Source of the DNA: Frankineae bacterium MT45
Lineage (GTDB): Bacteria > Actinomycetota > Actinomycetes > Mycobacteriales > Jatrophihabitantaceae
Reading direction: 5' to 3'
Assembly: GCA_900100325.1 (NCBI GenBank)
Contig: LT629697.1
Coordinates: forward strand, 3,345,423 to 3,409,422
Length of the DNA: 64,000 nucleotides
Part shown: positions 7,978-18,791 of the stretch, piece after piece
How the letters are laid out: the number at the start of each line of letters is the position of its first letter
How positions within the stretch are numbered: the stretch's first letter is position 1
Notes under the pieces: generated by a model
Databases searched by the model: none
Seen by the model: the letters and a program-made list of their open reading frames with translations, nothing else
Told to the model about the DNA's origin: nothing
Program-made: the position numbers and the translations under genes

Positions 7978-8493
7978 CTAGGCGGTGGCTGCGGTCACCC
8001 GGTCGAACGTCAGGTAGGGCTGCCAGAGCGGGTCCCGCTTGCCCCAGCCCAGCACCACCGCCACCGTGGCTGGCGGCTGCACCGGCGCCCCGACGAGGCT
8101 CCAGCCGAGCTCATGCAGCAGCCGGTCGCCCTTGCGGTGGTTGCACTTCTCGCAGGCCGCGACAACATTCGTCCAGCTGTGCGCGCCGCCCCGTGACCGG
8201 GGCCGGACGTGGTCGATGGTGTCGGCCTTGGCGCTGCAGTAGACGCAGGTGTGCTCGTCGCGATCGAGCACGGCCCGTCTGGTCAGCGGGATCTCGCGGC
8301 GATACGGCACCCGGACGAAGTGGGAGAGGCGGACCACCGATGGGACGGGGACGGTGACTCGTTCGGCGTGCATCGACTTGCCGGACTCCTCCACCATCAC
8401 CGCCTTCTCAGCGAGCACCAACACGACGGCACGGCGCAGTGTCACAACACACAATGGCTCGTACGTAGCGTTCAGAACCAGGGTTCCTGACAC
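7978..8493 (-). CDS. HNH endonuclease family protein
   Basis: GTG at 8493 preferred (171 aa) over a longer in-frame ATG at 8520 because GGAGG lies 9 nt upstream and the product then begins SGTLVLNATYEPL as in relatives. The HNH/zinc module is CVYC (about residue 84), DHVRPRSRGG and NVVAACEKCNHRKGDR, a complete beta-beta-alpha-metal site. This single-domain family is very widespread in actinobacteria (compare Rv2469c) and is not tied to a mobile element here. Its cellular DNA target is unknown; a housekeeping repair or processing nuclease is more likely than an intron or phage function. Confidence 0.86.
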   Translation of the reverse strand: MSGTLVLNATYEPLCVVTLRRAVVLVLAEKAVMVEESGKSMHAERVTVPVPSVVRLSHFVRVPYRREIPLTRRAVLDRDEHTCVYCSAKADTIDHVRPRSRGGAHSWTNVVAACEKCNHRKGDRLLHELGWSLVGAPVQPPATVAVVLGWGKRDPLWQPYLTFDRVTAATA

Positions 8494-8542
8494 GTGCGCA
8501 GACCTCCGTCCGGTGTACATCCGCTACTAGTGAACTCTGGAC

Positions 8543-9487
8543 ATGGCAAAGTGGGCAACTGTGTATCCGCAGGTGCTAGCCGAGTCACGTCTGCTCGAAG
8601 ACCACGCCGACGTCCTGATCGCGCGGCCACTGAAGATCCTGGCGATCATTCTGATCGCCGTGGTACTGCGCCGGATCGCCCACCGTTTCGTCGATCGCAT
8701 CACCAATTCGGTGAGCCAGGGTTCAGTGCCGCGCATCCTCAACCCGCTCAAGGAGCGGGTCAGCCAGAACGGATTCCTGGAGTCGGCGGGCCTGGTATCC
8801 GAGCGGCGCCGGCAGCGGTCGGCGGCCATCGGGTCGGTGCTGAACAGCATCACCTCGTTCGTCATCTTGACGGTGAGCGTGCTGCTCATCCTCGACGAGC
8901 TCGGCATCAACATGGCGCCCTTCATCGCCGGGACGTCGATCATCGGAGTGGCCATCGGCTTCGGAGCCCAGAACGTCGTCAAGGACTTTCTGGCCGGGAT
9001 CTTCATGATCCTGGAGGATCAGTACGGCGTCGGCGACGTCATCGACTTCGAGAAGGCGACCGGAGTGGTCGAGGCGGTCGGCCTGCGCACCACCCAGCTG
9101 CGAGACGTCCACGGCACAGTCTGGTACGTCCGTAACGGCGAGGTGGTCCGGGTCGGCAACCAGAGCCAGGGCTTCGCCGAAGTGGTGCTGGATATCCCGA
9201 TCGCTGCGTCCGCCCAGATCCAGCCGGCCTCGAACGCCATGATGCAGGCCGCCGAGCAGATGTATGACGATCAGGAATGGGCCGACGTCTTCCTGGGGCA
9301 GCCCCAGTTGCAGGGCGTCGAGTCCTTCACCCGCGACGAGACGGTGATCCGGATGGTCGCCCGGGTCCGCCCGCTGCAGCAGTGGCGCACCGCCCGTGAG
9401 CTCCGGCGGCGCATCAAGTCGAACTTCGACGAGCTCGAACTCGCCCTCGCGCCGCGGGGGATCGACGCCGGTGGCGAGACCGGATGA
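8543..9487 (+). CDS. Mechanosensitive ion channel, MscS family
   Basis: 314 aa. Hydrophobic segments near residues 27-45, 95-112 and 118-150 fit the short MscS layout; the last is the pore-lining helix with the Gly/Ala-rich GVAIGFGAQNVVKDFLAGI followed by LEDQYGVGDVI, the hallmark of the family. The C-terminal part is the cytosolic beta/alpha vestibule. It would open on membrane tension to release solutes during hypo-osmotic shock. Divergent from the HNH gene; the globin gene follows 49 bp after its stop. Confidence 0.9.
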   Translation: MAKWATVYPQVLAESRLLEDHADVLIARPLKILAIILIAVVLRRIAHRFVDRITNSVSQGSVPRILNPLKERVSQNGFLESAGLVSERRRQRSAAIGSVLNSITSFVILTVSVLLILDELGINMAPFIAGTSIIGVAIGFGAQNVVKDFLAGIFMILEDQYGVGDVIDFEKATGVVEAVGLRTTQLRDVHGTVWYVRNGEVVRVGNQSQGFAEVVLDIPIAASAQIQPASNAMMQAAEQMYDDQEWADVFLGQPQLQGVESFTRDETVIRMVARVRPLQQWRTARELRRRIKSNFDELELALAPRGIDAGGETG

Positions 9488-9536
9488 GAAGTGAGCTGAG
9501 GCGTCGGGTCGGGCGGCAGCGATCGGGACCGTGCCG

Positions 9537-9920
9537 ATGAGCCGCAATGCGAGCCTCTACGACGCCATCGGCGGCGAGGAGACGTTCCGCCGTCTCGTCG
9601 ACACCTTCTACGCCGGCGTGGCGACGGATCCGCCGCTGCGGGCGCTCTACCCGGAGGACGACCTGGCGCCCGCGGCCGAGCGGCTGCGCCTCTTCCTGAT
9701 CCAGTACTGGGGAGGCCCGGCTACCTACCAGGCAGAGCGAGGGCATCCCCGCCTGCGGATGCGGCACGCGCCGTTCGCGATCGGGGTCGCCCAGCGCGAT
9801 GCCTGGCTGCGGCACATGAAGTCGGCCCTGGACTCGCTGGACCTCCCGCCGACCTACCACGACACGCTCTGGGAGTACCTCAGCGGCGCCGCCGACGCGC
9901 TCCGCAATACTCCCGGCTAG
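9537..9920 (+). CDS. glbO: Group II truncated haemoglobin (trHbO)
   Basis: 127 aa from ATG 9537, which has GGGA 8 nt upstream; an in-frame GTG at 9531 is too close to that site. The sequence [20 protein letters not shown] begins the family, and [14 protein letters not shown] carries the proximal His; the Trp in AWLRHMK is the conserved G8 Trp of group II. Tyr at LIQYWGG fits the CD1/B10 polar pocket. It binds O2 or NO, and in mycobacteria has been linked to respiration and peroxide chemistry. The next gene is a GH13 glucosidase, the same order as glbO-aglA in M. tuberculosis. Confidence 0.92.
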   Translation: MSRNASLYDAIGGEETFRRLVDTFYAGVATDPPLRALYPEDDLAPAAERLRLFLIQYWGGPATYQAERGHPRLRMRHAPFAIGVAQRDAWLRHMKSALDSLDLPPTYHDTLWEYLSGAADALRNTPG

Positions 9921-10038
9921 CTGCCCCAGAACCCCGCTCGACGCGCGCGCGGCACCCCGTTTCGCGTTTCCCGCTGCGTGCGGCAAGATTGGAAGCGTTT
10001 ACACCGTTAGCCGAAATGTTGGAAGCGAGGATGCTCCG

Positions 10039-11658
10039 GTGGTCGATATCAGCGACGCAATGGTCGGGCCGGAATGGTGGCGCAGCGCCGTCTTCTACCA
10101 GATCTATCCGAAGAGCTTCGCCGACGGTAACGGCGACGGGATTGGCGACATCCCGGGAGTCACCGAGCGTCTGGACTACCTCAAGCTGCTCGGCATCGAC
10201 GCGATCTGGCTGAGCCCCTTCTACACCTCGCCGATGGCCGACGGGGGCTACGACGTCGCCAACCCGTGCGACGTGGACCCCATCTTCGGTACCTTGGCCG
10301 ACTTCGACACCATGCTGGCCGCGGCCCACGAGCGCGACATCCGGGTCACCGTCGACATCGTGCCGAACCACTTCTCCGACCAGCATCCGTGGTTCCAGGC
10401 GGCGTTGCAGGCCGCCCCGGGCAGCCCCGAGCGCGAGCGGTTCATCTTCCGCGACGGCCATGGCGCCGACGGCGAACTCCCGCCGAACAACTGGCCGTCG
10501 GTCTTCGGCGGGCCGGCCTGGCACCGGGTCACCGAGGCGAACGGCGAACCCGGACAGTGGTACCTGCACATCTTCGCGCCGGAGCAGCCGGACCTGAACT
10601 GGCTCAACCCCGAGGTCGGCGACGAGTTCGAGCGGATCATGCGCTTCTGGCTCGACCGGGGCGTCGACGGATTCCGCGTCGACGTTGCGCACAGCATGGC
10701 CAAGCCCGACGGCCTGCCCGACATGAATCTGACGACCCTGGGCGCACTCAGCGAGGCGATGCCCGCGCTGGATGACCCGCGCTGGGACGACGACGCGGTG
10801 CACGACATCCACCGCCGGTTCCGCCGCACGCTCGACTCCTACAGCGGCCAGCGGATGGCGGTCGGCGAGGCCTGGGTGCCCAATCCGGAGCGCCTTGCCC
10901 TCTACGTCCGGGAAGACGAACTCAACCTCACCTTCAACTTTGAACTCATCGAAGCGAAGTGGGGGCTGGAATCCTTCACCCAGGCCATCACTGACTCGCT
11001 CAAGTCGCTGGCGGCGGTCGGGGCACCCTGCAGCTGGGTCCTGTCTAACCACGACGTCGTCCGCCACACCACTCGCTACGGCGGCGGGGCGATCGGCTCG
11101 GCCCGCGGCCGGGCGGCGGCGCTCATCCAGCTGGCACTGCCCGGGGCGGTCTACCTCTACAACGGTGACGAGCTCGGCTTGGAGAACGTCGACCTCCCGG
11201 ACGAGGTCCTGCAGGATCCGACGTGGAAGCGCAGCGGCTACACAGAGCGAGGGCGCGACGGTGAGCGGGTGCCGCTGCCTTGGGAGGGGGCGAACCCGCC
11301 GTTCGGCTTCAGCTCGGGTGAGACCAGCTGGCTACCCATGCCGGCCTCCTGGGAATCGGTGACCGTTGAGCGGCAGCTGGAGAGTGCTGACTCGACGCTC
11401 TCCCTCTACCGGCAGGCCCTGCAGCTGCGGGCGGCGACGCCGGCCATTCACGGCGCTGACTTCAACTGGATCGGCGCGCCCGAGGGGTGCCTCGCCTTCA
11501 GTCGCGGTGATGACTTCGTGGTGGCGGTCAACTTCTCGGAACTGGATGCCGTCCTGCCGCCGGGCGAGGTGCTGCTCGCCTCGGCGCCGCTCGACGCCGC
11601 CGGTGTTCTTCCGGCGAACACGGCCGTATGGCTCAAGGCCGAGAGCCCACTCGCATAG
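10039..11658 (+). CDS. aglA: Alpha-glucosidase, GH13 family
   Basis: 539 aa, GTG start at 10039 with GCGAGGA upstream. The (beta/alpha)8 barrel shows all four conserved GH13 regions: DIVPNH, DGFRVDVAH (Asp nucleophile), VGEAW (Glu acid/base) and SNHDVVRH (transition-state Asp). The opening WWRSAVFYQIYPKSF and QHPWFQ are typical of the oligo-1,6-glucosidase/alpha-glucosidase group, not of trehalose synthase. Cytosolic, hydrolysing maltose-type or isomalto-oligosaccharides to glucose. Exact linkage preference cannot be read. It is probably co-directional but separately expressed from glbO (118-bp gap). Confidence 0.9.
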   Translation: MVDISDAMVGPEWWRSAVFYQIYPKSFADGNGDGIGDIPGVTERLDYLKLLGIDAIWLSPFYTSPMADGGYDVANPCDVDPIFGTLADFDTMLAAAHERDIRVTVDIVPNHFSDQHPWFQAALQAAPGSPERERFIFRDGHGADGELPPNNWPSVFGGPAWHRVTEANGEPGQWYLHIFAPEQPDLNWLNPEVGDEFERIMRFWLDRGVDGFRVDVAHSMAKPDGLPDMNLTTLGALSEAMPALDDPRWDDDAVHDIHRRFRRTLDSYSGQRMAVGEAWVPNPERLALYVREDELNLTFNFELIEAKWGLESFTQAITDSLKSLAAVGAPCSWVLSNHDVVRHTTRYGGGAIGSARGRAAALIQLALPGAVYLYNGDELGLENVDLPDEVLQDPTWKRSGYTERGRDGERVPLPWEGANPPFGFSSGETSWLPMPASWESVTVERQLESADSTLSLYRQALQLRAATPAIHGADFNWIGAPEGCLAFSRGDDFVVAVNFSELDAVLPPGEVLLASAPLDAAGVLPANTAVWLKAESPLA

Positions 11659-11759
11659 CGCCGCGGGCCTCAGCTTCGCTGGTCGGCCGGGCAGAGTCGG
11701 CCGATAGGGCGGCTCTGTAGCCCGAGCTTTCGGGTGCCGGTGGCGCTGGCGACGGGCGC

Positions 11760-12629
11760 TCAGGTGAGCAGGGAGATGCCCAGGCTCGACCGTTCACGGT
11801 AGGAGCTGCCGAAGGGGGCGGCCACCCGCGTCCAGCGGCCGCAGACGTCGACGGCGATCTGGGCATCGTCGGGCAGGAATCCCATCCGCGTCACGGCAGT
11901 GATCATCCGCAGGGTCACCTGGGCCGAGAGTGGCGCCGAAACAGGCGCGGCGTCGTCTGCGCCGTCAGCACTGGCGTCGGCGTCCCTGGTGAGCGTCAGC
12001 ACGGTCGAGTCGAGAAGGGCGTCGGTGACCTCAGCCCGGGGCTGGGCGCCGGCGACACCTTCCCGCTCGGCAGCGTCGGCCAGCGCCTGCGCCCCCGAGG
12101 CGACGAGCGACCGGATCACCGCGCCCGGCACCGTCTCGACTCGCCGCCACCTCGCCATCGGCGGGGCGGCGGCCCGCCAGTCGGTGTCCCGGTTGGTCAG
12201 CCGGGCCAGGAGCTCCTCGCCGCGACCAACCTGCGACCCCTCGGCCGCGTCGAGGCGTTCGAGAAGCTCGGCCGCCCGCACGGTGTGGTCAAAATCCGCC
12301 GCCACCGGCCCGCCGCCTGCACCAGCGGGGAGCGTGCGGCCGACCATGATGTCGAAGGGCAGCCAGATCAGCGCCCGCAGGTGATCGCCGCTGCGCTGCA
12401 GGCGCACGTTGATCGCCGGACTCAGCGACACCGCACGGCGCAGCATCGGCGCCAACTCCAGCAGCGGCTGAGCCGGCGACCGAACATCGGCCGATGCTGG
12501 TGCCGGTGCTGGTGCTGGTGCCGGTGCTGGTGCTGGTGCTGGTGCTGGTGCCGGACTCGGCGCGTTAGCCGTCGTCTCGGTCGGGGGCGTCGCCACCGTG
12601 CCGAGGGCAACCGCGCGGGCAGACATCAC
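11760..12629 (-). CDS. Unknown protein with an (Ala-Pro)n linker
   Basis: 289 aa. It begins immediately after the ettA stop (TGA then GTG at 12629 and ATG at 12626), so it is translationally coupled to ettA. Residues about 24-46 are a Pro/Ala repeat acting as a rigid linker between a short N-tail and an alpha/beta-looking body. The body has no signal peptide, membrane segment or catalytic motif that I recognise. The family is not identified. Position next to ettA might suggest a ribosome-related role, but nothing in the sequence shows it. Confidence 0.6.
   Translation of the reverse strand: MMSARAVALGTVATPPTETTANAPSPAPAPAPAPAPAPAPAPAPASADVRSPAQPLLELAPMLRRAVSLSPAINVRLQRSGDHLRALIWLPFDIMVGRTLPAGAGGGPVAADFDHTVRAAELLERLDAAEGSQVGRGEELLARLTNRDTDWRAAAPPMARWRRVETVPGAVIRSLVASGAQALADAAEREGVAGAQPRAEVTDALLDSTVLTLTRDADASADGADDAAPVSAPLSAQVTLRMITAVTRMGFLPDDAQIAVDVCGRWTRVAAPFGSSYRERSSLGISLLT
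12499..12552. repeat. Nine tandem GGTGCY hexamers coding the Ala-Pro tract
   Basis: GGTGCC/GGTGCT units run uninterrupted for nine copies within the unknown gene downstream of ettA. Each unit encodes Ala-Pro on the minus strand, so gain or loss keeps the frame and changes only linker length. Confidence 0.9.
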
Positions 12630-14312
<1,683 letters not shown>

Positions 14313-14458
14313 GGTGTCTTCCTGTCGATGCGATCGTCTGGGGGTGGACGCTGGATCCACGCAGGCGCGGAGCGCCCGACACTCCATTCTTCCAGCCCGG
14401 CACCCCGGCGCCGCGAAGCCCCCGAAATCGGAGTGCTCCGCGGCGTCTGGGGAGCGGC

Positions 14459-14983
14459 TCAGCCGGCGTGAGCGAGCTCGCGGGCGCCGCTGTGCCCCAG
14501 TTCGGGCTCGGGCGCGAGTGCGGTGTCGGCTGTGAGATCGGCGACGAGCACGTCATCGTGCTGCTCCATGGCATCGGCGGGCAGCCCGTCCGGGCCGAGC
14601 TCCATGTAGGTGGCCGCAGTCGAGCGGCGGACCTTCTGGAACTTCGAGACGCCCCGGGTCAGGTCATGCCCCACCGAGTCGGCGATGATCTCGTAGGTGG
14701 TGCGGGTGACCTCCTCCCGGATGTACGTCCGGGCCTGGTAACGACCGGTGACGACCACCGGATCGCCCTTCTTCAGCGCCTCCTCGACGTTCACTGCCAG
14801 CGCGCGCCAGCAGACGACATTGACGAAGAGGGTCGGGTTGTCCACCCAGGCCCCGGCCTGCTGGTCGTAGCGACTGGAGGTCGACGCGAGGCGGAAGCTC
14901 GTCATGTCATTGCCGGTCTTGGTGCTCCAGCGCTTCGGCTCGTCGACGACGTTGCCGATGAGGGTGAGGTGTGGGTCGCGCAT
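14459..14983 (-). CDS. ssb: Single-stranded DNA-binding protein, paralogue type
   Basis: 174 aa from ATG 14983 with AAGGAG upstream; the longer frame to 15064 is not needed. The OB-fold is clear: LTLIGNVVDEPKRW, FRLASTSSRYD, NPTLFVNVVCWRALAVNVEEALKKGDPVVVTGRYQAR. The tail is acidic but lacks the DDDIPF-type end used by replicative SSB to recruit partners. This, and its place next to ettA (as Rv2478c), suggest the secondary SSB of actinobacteria rather than the rpsF-ssb-rplI gene. It would coat single-stranded DNA in repair or uptake. Confidence 0.85.
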   Translation of the reverse strand: MRDPHLTLIGNVVDEPKRWSTKTGNDMTSFRLASTSSRYDQQAGAWVDNPTLFVNVVCWRALAVNVEEALKKGDPVVVTGRYQARTYIREEVTRTTYEIIADSVGHDLTRGVSKFQKVRRSTAATYMELGPDGLPADAMEQHDDVLVADLTADTALAPEPELGHSGARELAHAG

Positions 14984-15156
14984 GATGTTCTCCTTCGTTC
15001 GTAGCCGGGATTCGAGGCGATCGTTCGTGTCGAGAATCCGGTGCCCGCGTTGGGCGTGAACCAAGGAAACCTGAGTGAGGTGGTCGGCGGCGCGAAAACT
15101 GCGACGCTGTGGAGAACTGGTGATGCTGTGGAAAAGACGACTGAAAGTGTCAGAGG

Positions 15157-16452
15157 CTAGATCATCGGCGACGGGATGGATGCCTCGTCCACATAGTCCG
15201 GATCGGGTCGGGACCGCAGATCCGGTTCTCCCTTCGGCAAGCGGGCGAACATCGACGCGCTGACGGCTGCCGTGGCGCAGCCGAGCATCACCACGGCCAT
15301 CGGCACCGCGGTGTCGGCGCCGCCCAGACCGACGAGCGGCGACATCAGCGAGCCGAACCCGAACTGAAGCGCGCCGATCAGTGCCGACCCGGTGCCGGCG
15401 GCGTGCCGCGCCCGCGACATCGCCAGCGCGGTGGAGTTGCTGGAGGTGAGGCCGAGGCTGCCGACGTTGATCGCCAGCAATAACAGCATGATCGGCCGGG
15501 GCGGTGCTCCGGCGAAGGTGAGGGCAGCGAAGGTGAGCGTGGAGCCGAAGAGGCCACCGACCCCGATCGCCCGCATCCGGTGCATTCCGACCCGCGGCAC
15601 GAAGTAGGCGTTGGCCGCGAAGCTCACCGTGAGCATCGAGGCATTCGCGGCGAAGTCATAGGAGTATTCGCGGGCGGTGAGGCCGTAGACGTTCTGGACG
15701 ACGAACGGGGAGGCGGAGACGTAGGCCATCATCGCCCCGAAGCCGAAGGCGTAGACCGCGACGTTGGCCGAGAACTGGCGATCCCGCAGCAGGCTCCGAC
15801 CGGTCGCCATCGCCTCACGGATGCCCTCGGTCGAACGATGCCGGGCATGCAGGCTCTCAGGCAGCAGGAGCAGCGCACCCACGAACATGACGACGGCGAG
15901 GCCGGTGAGGACCCAGAAGATCCCCCGCCAGCCGACGGGGCCGACCAGCGCGCCACCGGCCAGCGGCGCGACCACCGGGGCGACGCTGCTGATCATCAGT
16001 AGAACACTGAGTGATCTCGCCGCTCGCTGACCGGAGACCCGATCGGAGACGATGGCCCGTCCGATGACCAGGCCGGCCGAACCCGCGAAACCGGCCAGGA
16101 AGCGGGCGCCGATGAAGATCCAGACACCCGGCGCCAACGCACAGACCGCGTTGGCGATGGCGAAGACCGCGGTTGCGATGAGGAGGGGACGGCGGCGGCC
16201 GAAGCGGTCAGAGACGGGGCCGATGATCAATTGTCCAAAGGCAAACCCGACCAGGAAGGTCGTGAGCGTCAGCTGGACCAGCGAGGCCGTCGTGTGCAGG
16301 TCAGCCTGCATCGAGGTGAACGACGGCAGGTACATATCGGTGGCGAACGGCGAGACGCCGCAGAGGAGCCCGAGGACGATCAGCTGCTGGATGGGCAGGC
16401 GATGCAGCCGGGAGGGCTCGGCGGATGGCGGCGCGCTGTGGGTGGCCGTCAC
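15157..16452 (-). CDS. MFS drug-resistance transporter, Bcr/CflA family
   Basis: 431 aa from GTG 16452, which overlaps the regulator stop as GTGA. Twelve hydrophobic segments; LLCGVSPFATDMYLPSF in TM1 and GPVSDRFGRRRPLL in loop 2-3 are the Bcr/CflA signatures. Proton-driven efflux of drugs or metabolites such as bicyclomycin-like or sulfonamide compounds is the family role; the true substrate is unknown. The 4-bp overlap with the GlxA-type regulator means co-translation and points to control by it. The longer frame to 17055 runs antisense-free but inside the regulator and was discarded. Confidence 0.87.
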   Translation of the reverse strand: MTATHSAPPSAEPSRLHRLPIQQLIVLGLLCGVSPFATDMYLPSFTSMQADLHTTASLVQLTLTTFLVGFAFGQLIIGPVSDRFGRRRPLLIATAVFAIANAVCALAPGVWIFIGARFLAGFAGSAGLVIGRAIVSDRVSGQRAARSLSVLLMISSVAPVVAPLAGGALVGPVGWRGIFWVLTGLAVVMFVGALLLLPESLHARHRSTEGIREAMATGRSLLRDRQFSANVAVYAFGFGAMMAYVSASPFVVQNVYGLTAREYSYDFAANASMLTVSFAANAYFVPRVGMHRMRAIGVGGLFGSTLTFAALTFAGAPPRPIMLLLLAINVGSLGLTSSNSTALAMSRARHAAGTGSALIGALQFGFGSLMSPLVGLGGADTAVPMAVVMLGCATAAVSASMFARLPKGEPDLRSRPDPDYVDEASIPSPMI

Positions 16453-17420
16453 AGATCGCTCGTCGTCAGCTCGCGGCAGCCGAAGGTACGTCGGTAGGCC
16501 GCAGGCGAGGTGCCGACGACACGGGTGAAGTGGTGACGCAGTAGAGCGGCCGTGCCGAACCCGGAGCGGGCGGCCACCGTCTCGATCGGGTCGTCGCCCG
16601 CCTCGAGCAGCTGCTGGGCCAGTAGCACGCGCTGGTGGGTGAGCCAGGCGTGCGGCGTCGTCCCCGTCTCGTTGCGGAAGCGGCGGGCGAAGGTGCGGCC
16701 GCTCATCGAGACACGGCTGGCCAGCGATTCGATCGAGTGCTCGAGGTGCAGCTCCCCGGCCAGATCCTCCAGCAGCGGGGCGAGCGTCTCGGCCGCACAG
16801 GCGCGCAGCGGGGCGTTGATGAATTGGGCCTGGCCGCCTTCGCGATGGGGCTGGACGACCATGCGGCGGGCCACCCGGTTGGCCACCCGCTCGCCATGGT
16901 CGGCCCGGATGAGGTGCAGGCAGAGGTCGAGACCGGCCGCCGATCCGGCCGAAGTGAGGATCGGCCCGTCGCAGACGTAGAGGACGTCCGGGTTGACGAT
17001 GGCCTTCGGAAAGCGCCGGGAGAACTCCTCGGTGTAGCGCCAGTGGGTGGTGCATTCGCGACCGTCGAGGAGACCGGCCGCGCCGAGCACGTAGGCCCCG
17101 GCACAGACGCTCATCACCTTGGCACCCCGGTCGACCGCGCGGTGCAGGGTGTCGATCACCGCCGGGTCATAGGAGCTGGAGATGCTGCAGGCGGGGACGA
17201 TCACCAGGTCGGCCTCGTCGGCGCGATCGAGGCGGTGCGGCGTGGACATGGTCCAACCGTTGGAGGTCGGCACCGGAGCGTCATCAGCCGAGATGACGGC
17301 GAAATCGTAGAAGGGGCCGCCGTCGTCGCTTCGATCGATCCCGAAACCCTCAGAGACGACGCCCAGTTCAAACGGGTGGACGCCCGGGATGGCGATGACG
17401 GCCACGTTGCGGATCGGCAT
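16449..17420 (-). CDS. GlxA-type transcriptional regulator (DJ-1/PfpI plus AraC HTH)
   Basis: 323 aa from ATG 17420, where the family begins (MPIRNVAVIAIPGVHPFELG). Residues about 5-170 form a DJ-1/PfpI-like domain with the Cys elbow SVCAGAYVLGAAGLLDG; residues about 215-310 hold two AraC helix-turn-helix units (SIESLASRVSMSGRTFARRF and DPIETVAARSGFGTAALLRHHF). Such proteins sense metabolites and usually activate neighbouring genes. The overlapping MFS gene is the obvious target. No operator was identified. Confidence 0.9.
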   Translation of the reverse strand: MPIRNVAVIAIPGVHPFELGVVSEGFGIDRSDDGGPFYDFAVISADDAPVPTSNGWTMSTPHRLDRADEADLVIVPACSISSSYDPAVIDTLHRAVDRGAKVMSVCAGAYVLGAAGLLDGRECTTHWRYTEEFSRRFPKAIVNPDVLYVCDGPILTSAGSAAGLDLCLHLIRADHGERVANRVARRMVVQPHREGGQAQFINAPLRACAAETLAPLLEDLAGELHLEHSIESLASRVSMSGRTFARRFRNETGTTPHAWLTHQRVLLAQQLLEAGDDPIETVAARSGFGTAALLRHHFTRVVGTSPAAYRRTFGCRELTTSDL

Positions 17421-17513
17421 CTGATCATCGTCCCCGCAGGTTGGCAGAATATCAACTCTGGACGTCATTTCTGCCACTGTTGGCGGAAACCCTACGAACG
17501 CAAACTTAGTGCC

Positions 17514-17651
17514 ATGTTTATCGTTCTCTTCTTCGGACTGCTGATTCTCGGCGCCTTAGCGCTGGCTGGCCGCCTGCCCGACTCACGCGACTCGGACTAC
17601 TCGATGCAACCCGGTAGTAATCGTCACGGCCAGGGTGGTTACCCAGTCTGA
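17514..17651 (+). CDS. Small one-helix membrane protein
   Basis: 45 codons from ATG 17514 (MFIVLFFGLLILGALALAG), one strongly hydrophobic N-terminal helix then a polar Asp/Ser/Gly tail ending GQGGYPV. No good ribosome site is visible, so it may be translated leaderlessly from a promoter in the 93-bp gap to the divergent regulator. No family recognised. The clean hydrophobic-then-polar pattern and terminal stop before the tRNA gene support it, but it could be spurious. Confidence 0.45.
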   Translation: MFIVLFFGLLILGALALAGRLPDSRDSDYSMQPGSNRHGQGGYPV

Positions 17652-17726
17652 TGGCACGCTGTACCCTCTGACAGTCTCCCGAGCCGGTCGAGCGGCTATG
17701 GGCGTCAACGTCCGGCGTCTCTGCAC

Positions 17727-17799
17727 GCCCCCGTAGCTCAGAGGATAGAGCAGGTGCCTTCTAAGCACTTGGTCGCAGGTTCGATTCCTGCCGGGGGCG
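17727..17799 (+). tRNA. tRNA-Arg (anticodon TCT)
   Basis: 73-nt cloverleaf: acceptor GCCCCCG pairs with CGGGGGC (17792-17798) with discriminator G; D-arm GCTC..GAGC; anticodon loop CTTCTAA with TCT; T-arm GCAGG-TTCGATT-CCTGC. The CCA is not encoded. It reads AGA codons, rare in this GC-rich genome. Confidence 0.96.
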
Positions 17800-17841
17800 C
17801 AACCGAAGCTCTTCTGCGTTGCAAACCGAAGGAGTTCGAGC

Positions 17842-18378
17842 ATGCGAAAGATCGTGCTGTACGAACTGTTGGCCCTTGACGGCGTGGCCCAGGATCCCGA
17901 TGAGTTCTTCGCCGAGTGGGACGCGGAGGTGGACGCCAACCTGGCCGAGGTCATCGCCACCCAAGACACAGTCATCCTCGGCCGACGCAGTTACAACGAA
18001 TGGGCTCGCTTCTGGCCGAGCAGCGACATCGAGCCGTTCGCGAGCTTCATCAACGCAGTCCCCAAATTCGTCGCGACCTCAACCCCGCTGGACGCAGATT
18101 GGCCGAACTCCACGGCCATCGACGGCGACCTCGCGGATTTCGTCCGTGAACTGCGAGAGCAGCCGGGCGGTGACATCGGCATTCACGCCAGCATCTCGGT
18201 CGCCCAGTCCCTGCTGGCGGCGGGGCTCGTGGACGAGATTCGCCTGGTTGTCGCGCCGGCTCTGGCTGGAGGCGGACGCCGACTCCTTGACGGCCTACCC
18301 CCGGCGAAGCTGGAGACGATCCGAAGTTCAACCTCGTCGGCCGGATACCTCATGCTCGACTACCGCGTCATCCACTGA
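17842..18378 (+). CDS. Dihydrofolate reductase-like (RibD C-terminal domain) protein
   Basis: 178 aa with GAAGGAG upstream. The beginning MRKIVLYELLALDGVAQDPDEF and VILGRRSYNEWARFW match the RibD-C/DHFR superfamily of NADPH-dependent reductases; GIHASISVAQSLLAAGLVDEIRL corresponds to the second half of the nucleotide site. These stand-alone proteins are common in soil actinobacteria and their substrate is generally unknown; neither folate nor riboflavin genes are nearby. A second family member is at 20990. Confidence 0.82.
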   Translation: MRKIVLYELLALDGVAQDPDEFFAEWDAEVDANLAEVIATQDTVILGRRSYNEWARFWPSSDIEPFASFINAVPKFVATSTPLDADWPNSTAIDGDLADFVRELREQPGGDIGIHASISVAQSLLAAGLVDEIRLVVAPALAGGGRRLLDGLPPAKLETIRSSTSSAGYLMLDYRVIH

Positions 18379-18404
18379 GCTACGGCTAGCCACGCACCTC
18401 GCGT

Positions 18405-18563
18405 CTACCGGCCGTACCAGCGCCCGCTGTTCGCACCGCCGAAGGCGAAGCCGATAAGCCAGACGACGGCAACGATGGCGGCCAGGATCCAGAGCAGGTG
18501 AAGGGCGAACCCAGCTGCACCGAGGAGTACCGCCAGCAGCAAGACAATCAGTACCAACGCCAT
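18405..18563 (-). CDS. Small hydrophobic membrane protein
   Basis: 52 aa from ATG 18563 with GGAGG upstream. Two hydrophobic stretches (residues 2-18 and 22-42) end in the short polar tail GGANSGRWYGR, the pattern of the small hydrophobic membrane proteins (Lmo0937-like) often found in bacteria as stress genes. Function unknown. The longer frame adds 40 residues upstream without a start signal. Confidence 0.7.
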   Translation of the reverse strand: MALVLIVLLLAVLLGAAGFALHLLWILAAIVAVVWLIGFAFGGANSGRWYGR

Positions 18564-18791
18564 GAGAACCTCCGTGCCAAGTCGCGATGTCAGCCCTTGA
18601 GATCGCCTGGCAGAGAAGTACCCCAAGAAAGACTGGTCGAAACCGCGGCCGCCATCCATCCGAAAAAGTAGGCATATTTTCAACTACTCGTTCAGCTGAC
18701 CGGTCCGCCTACGAGGCAGGAGTCGAAGCGCTCAGGTCCTTCCCAGCCAGACCGATCCATAGGGTGCTCAGCCAGAACAAAGGACCCGCTT

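Noticed and set aside
7978-8493. HNH gene as part of a mobile element or defence system
   Set aside because: No integrase, terminase, direct repeats or partner gene; this HNH family is a conserved actinobacterial chromosomal gene.
12499-12552. CRISPR-like or satellite repeat
   Set aside because: The hexamers have no spacers and simply encode the Ala-Pro linker.
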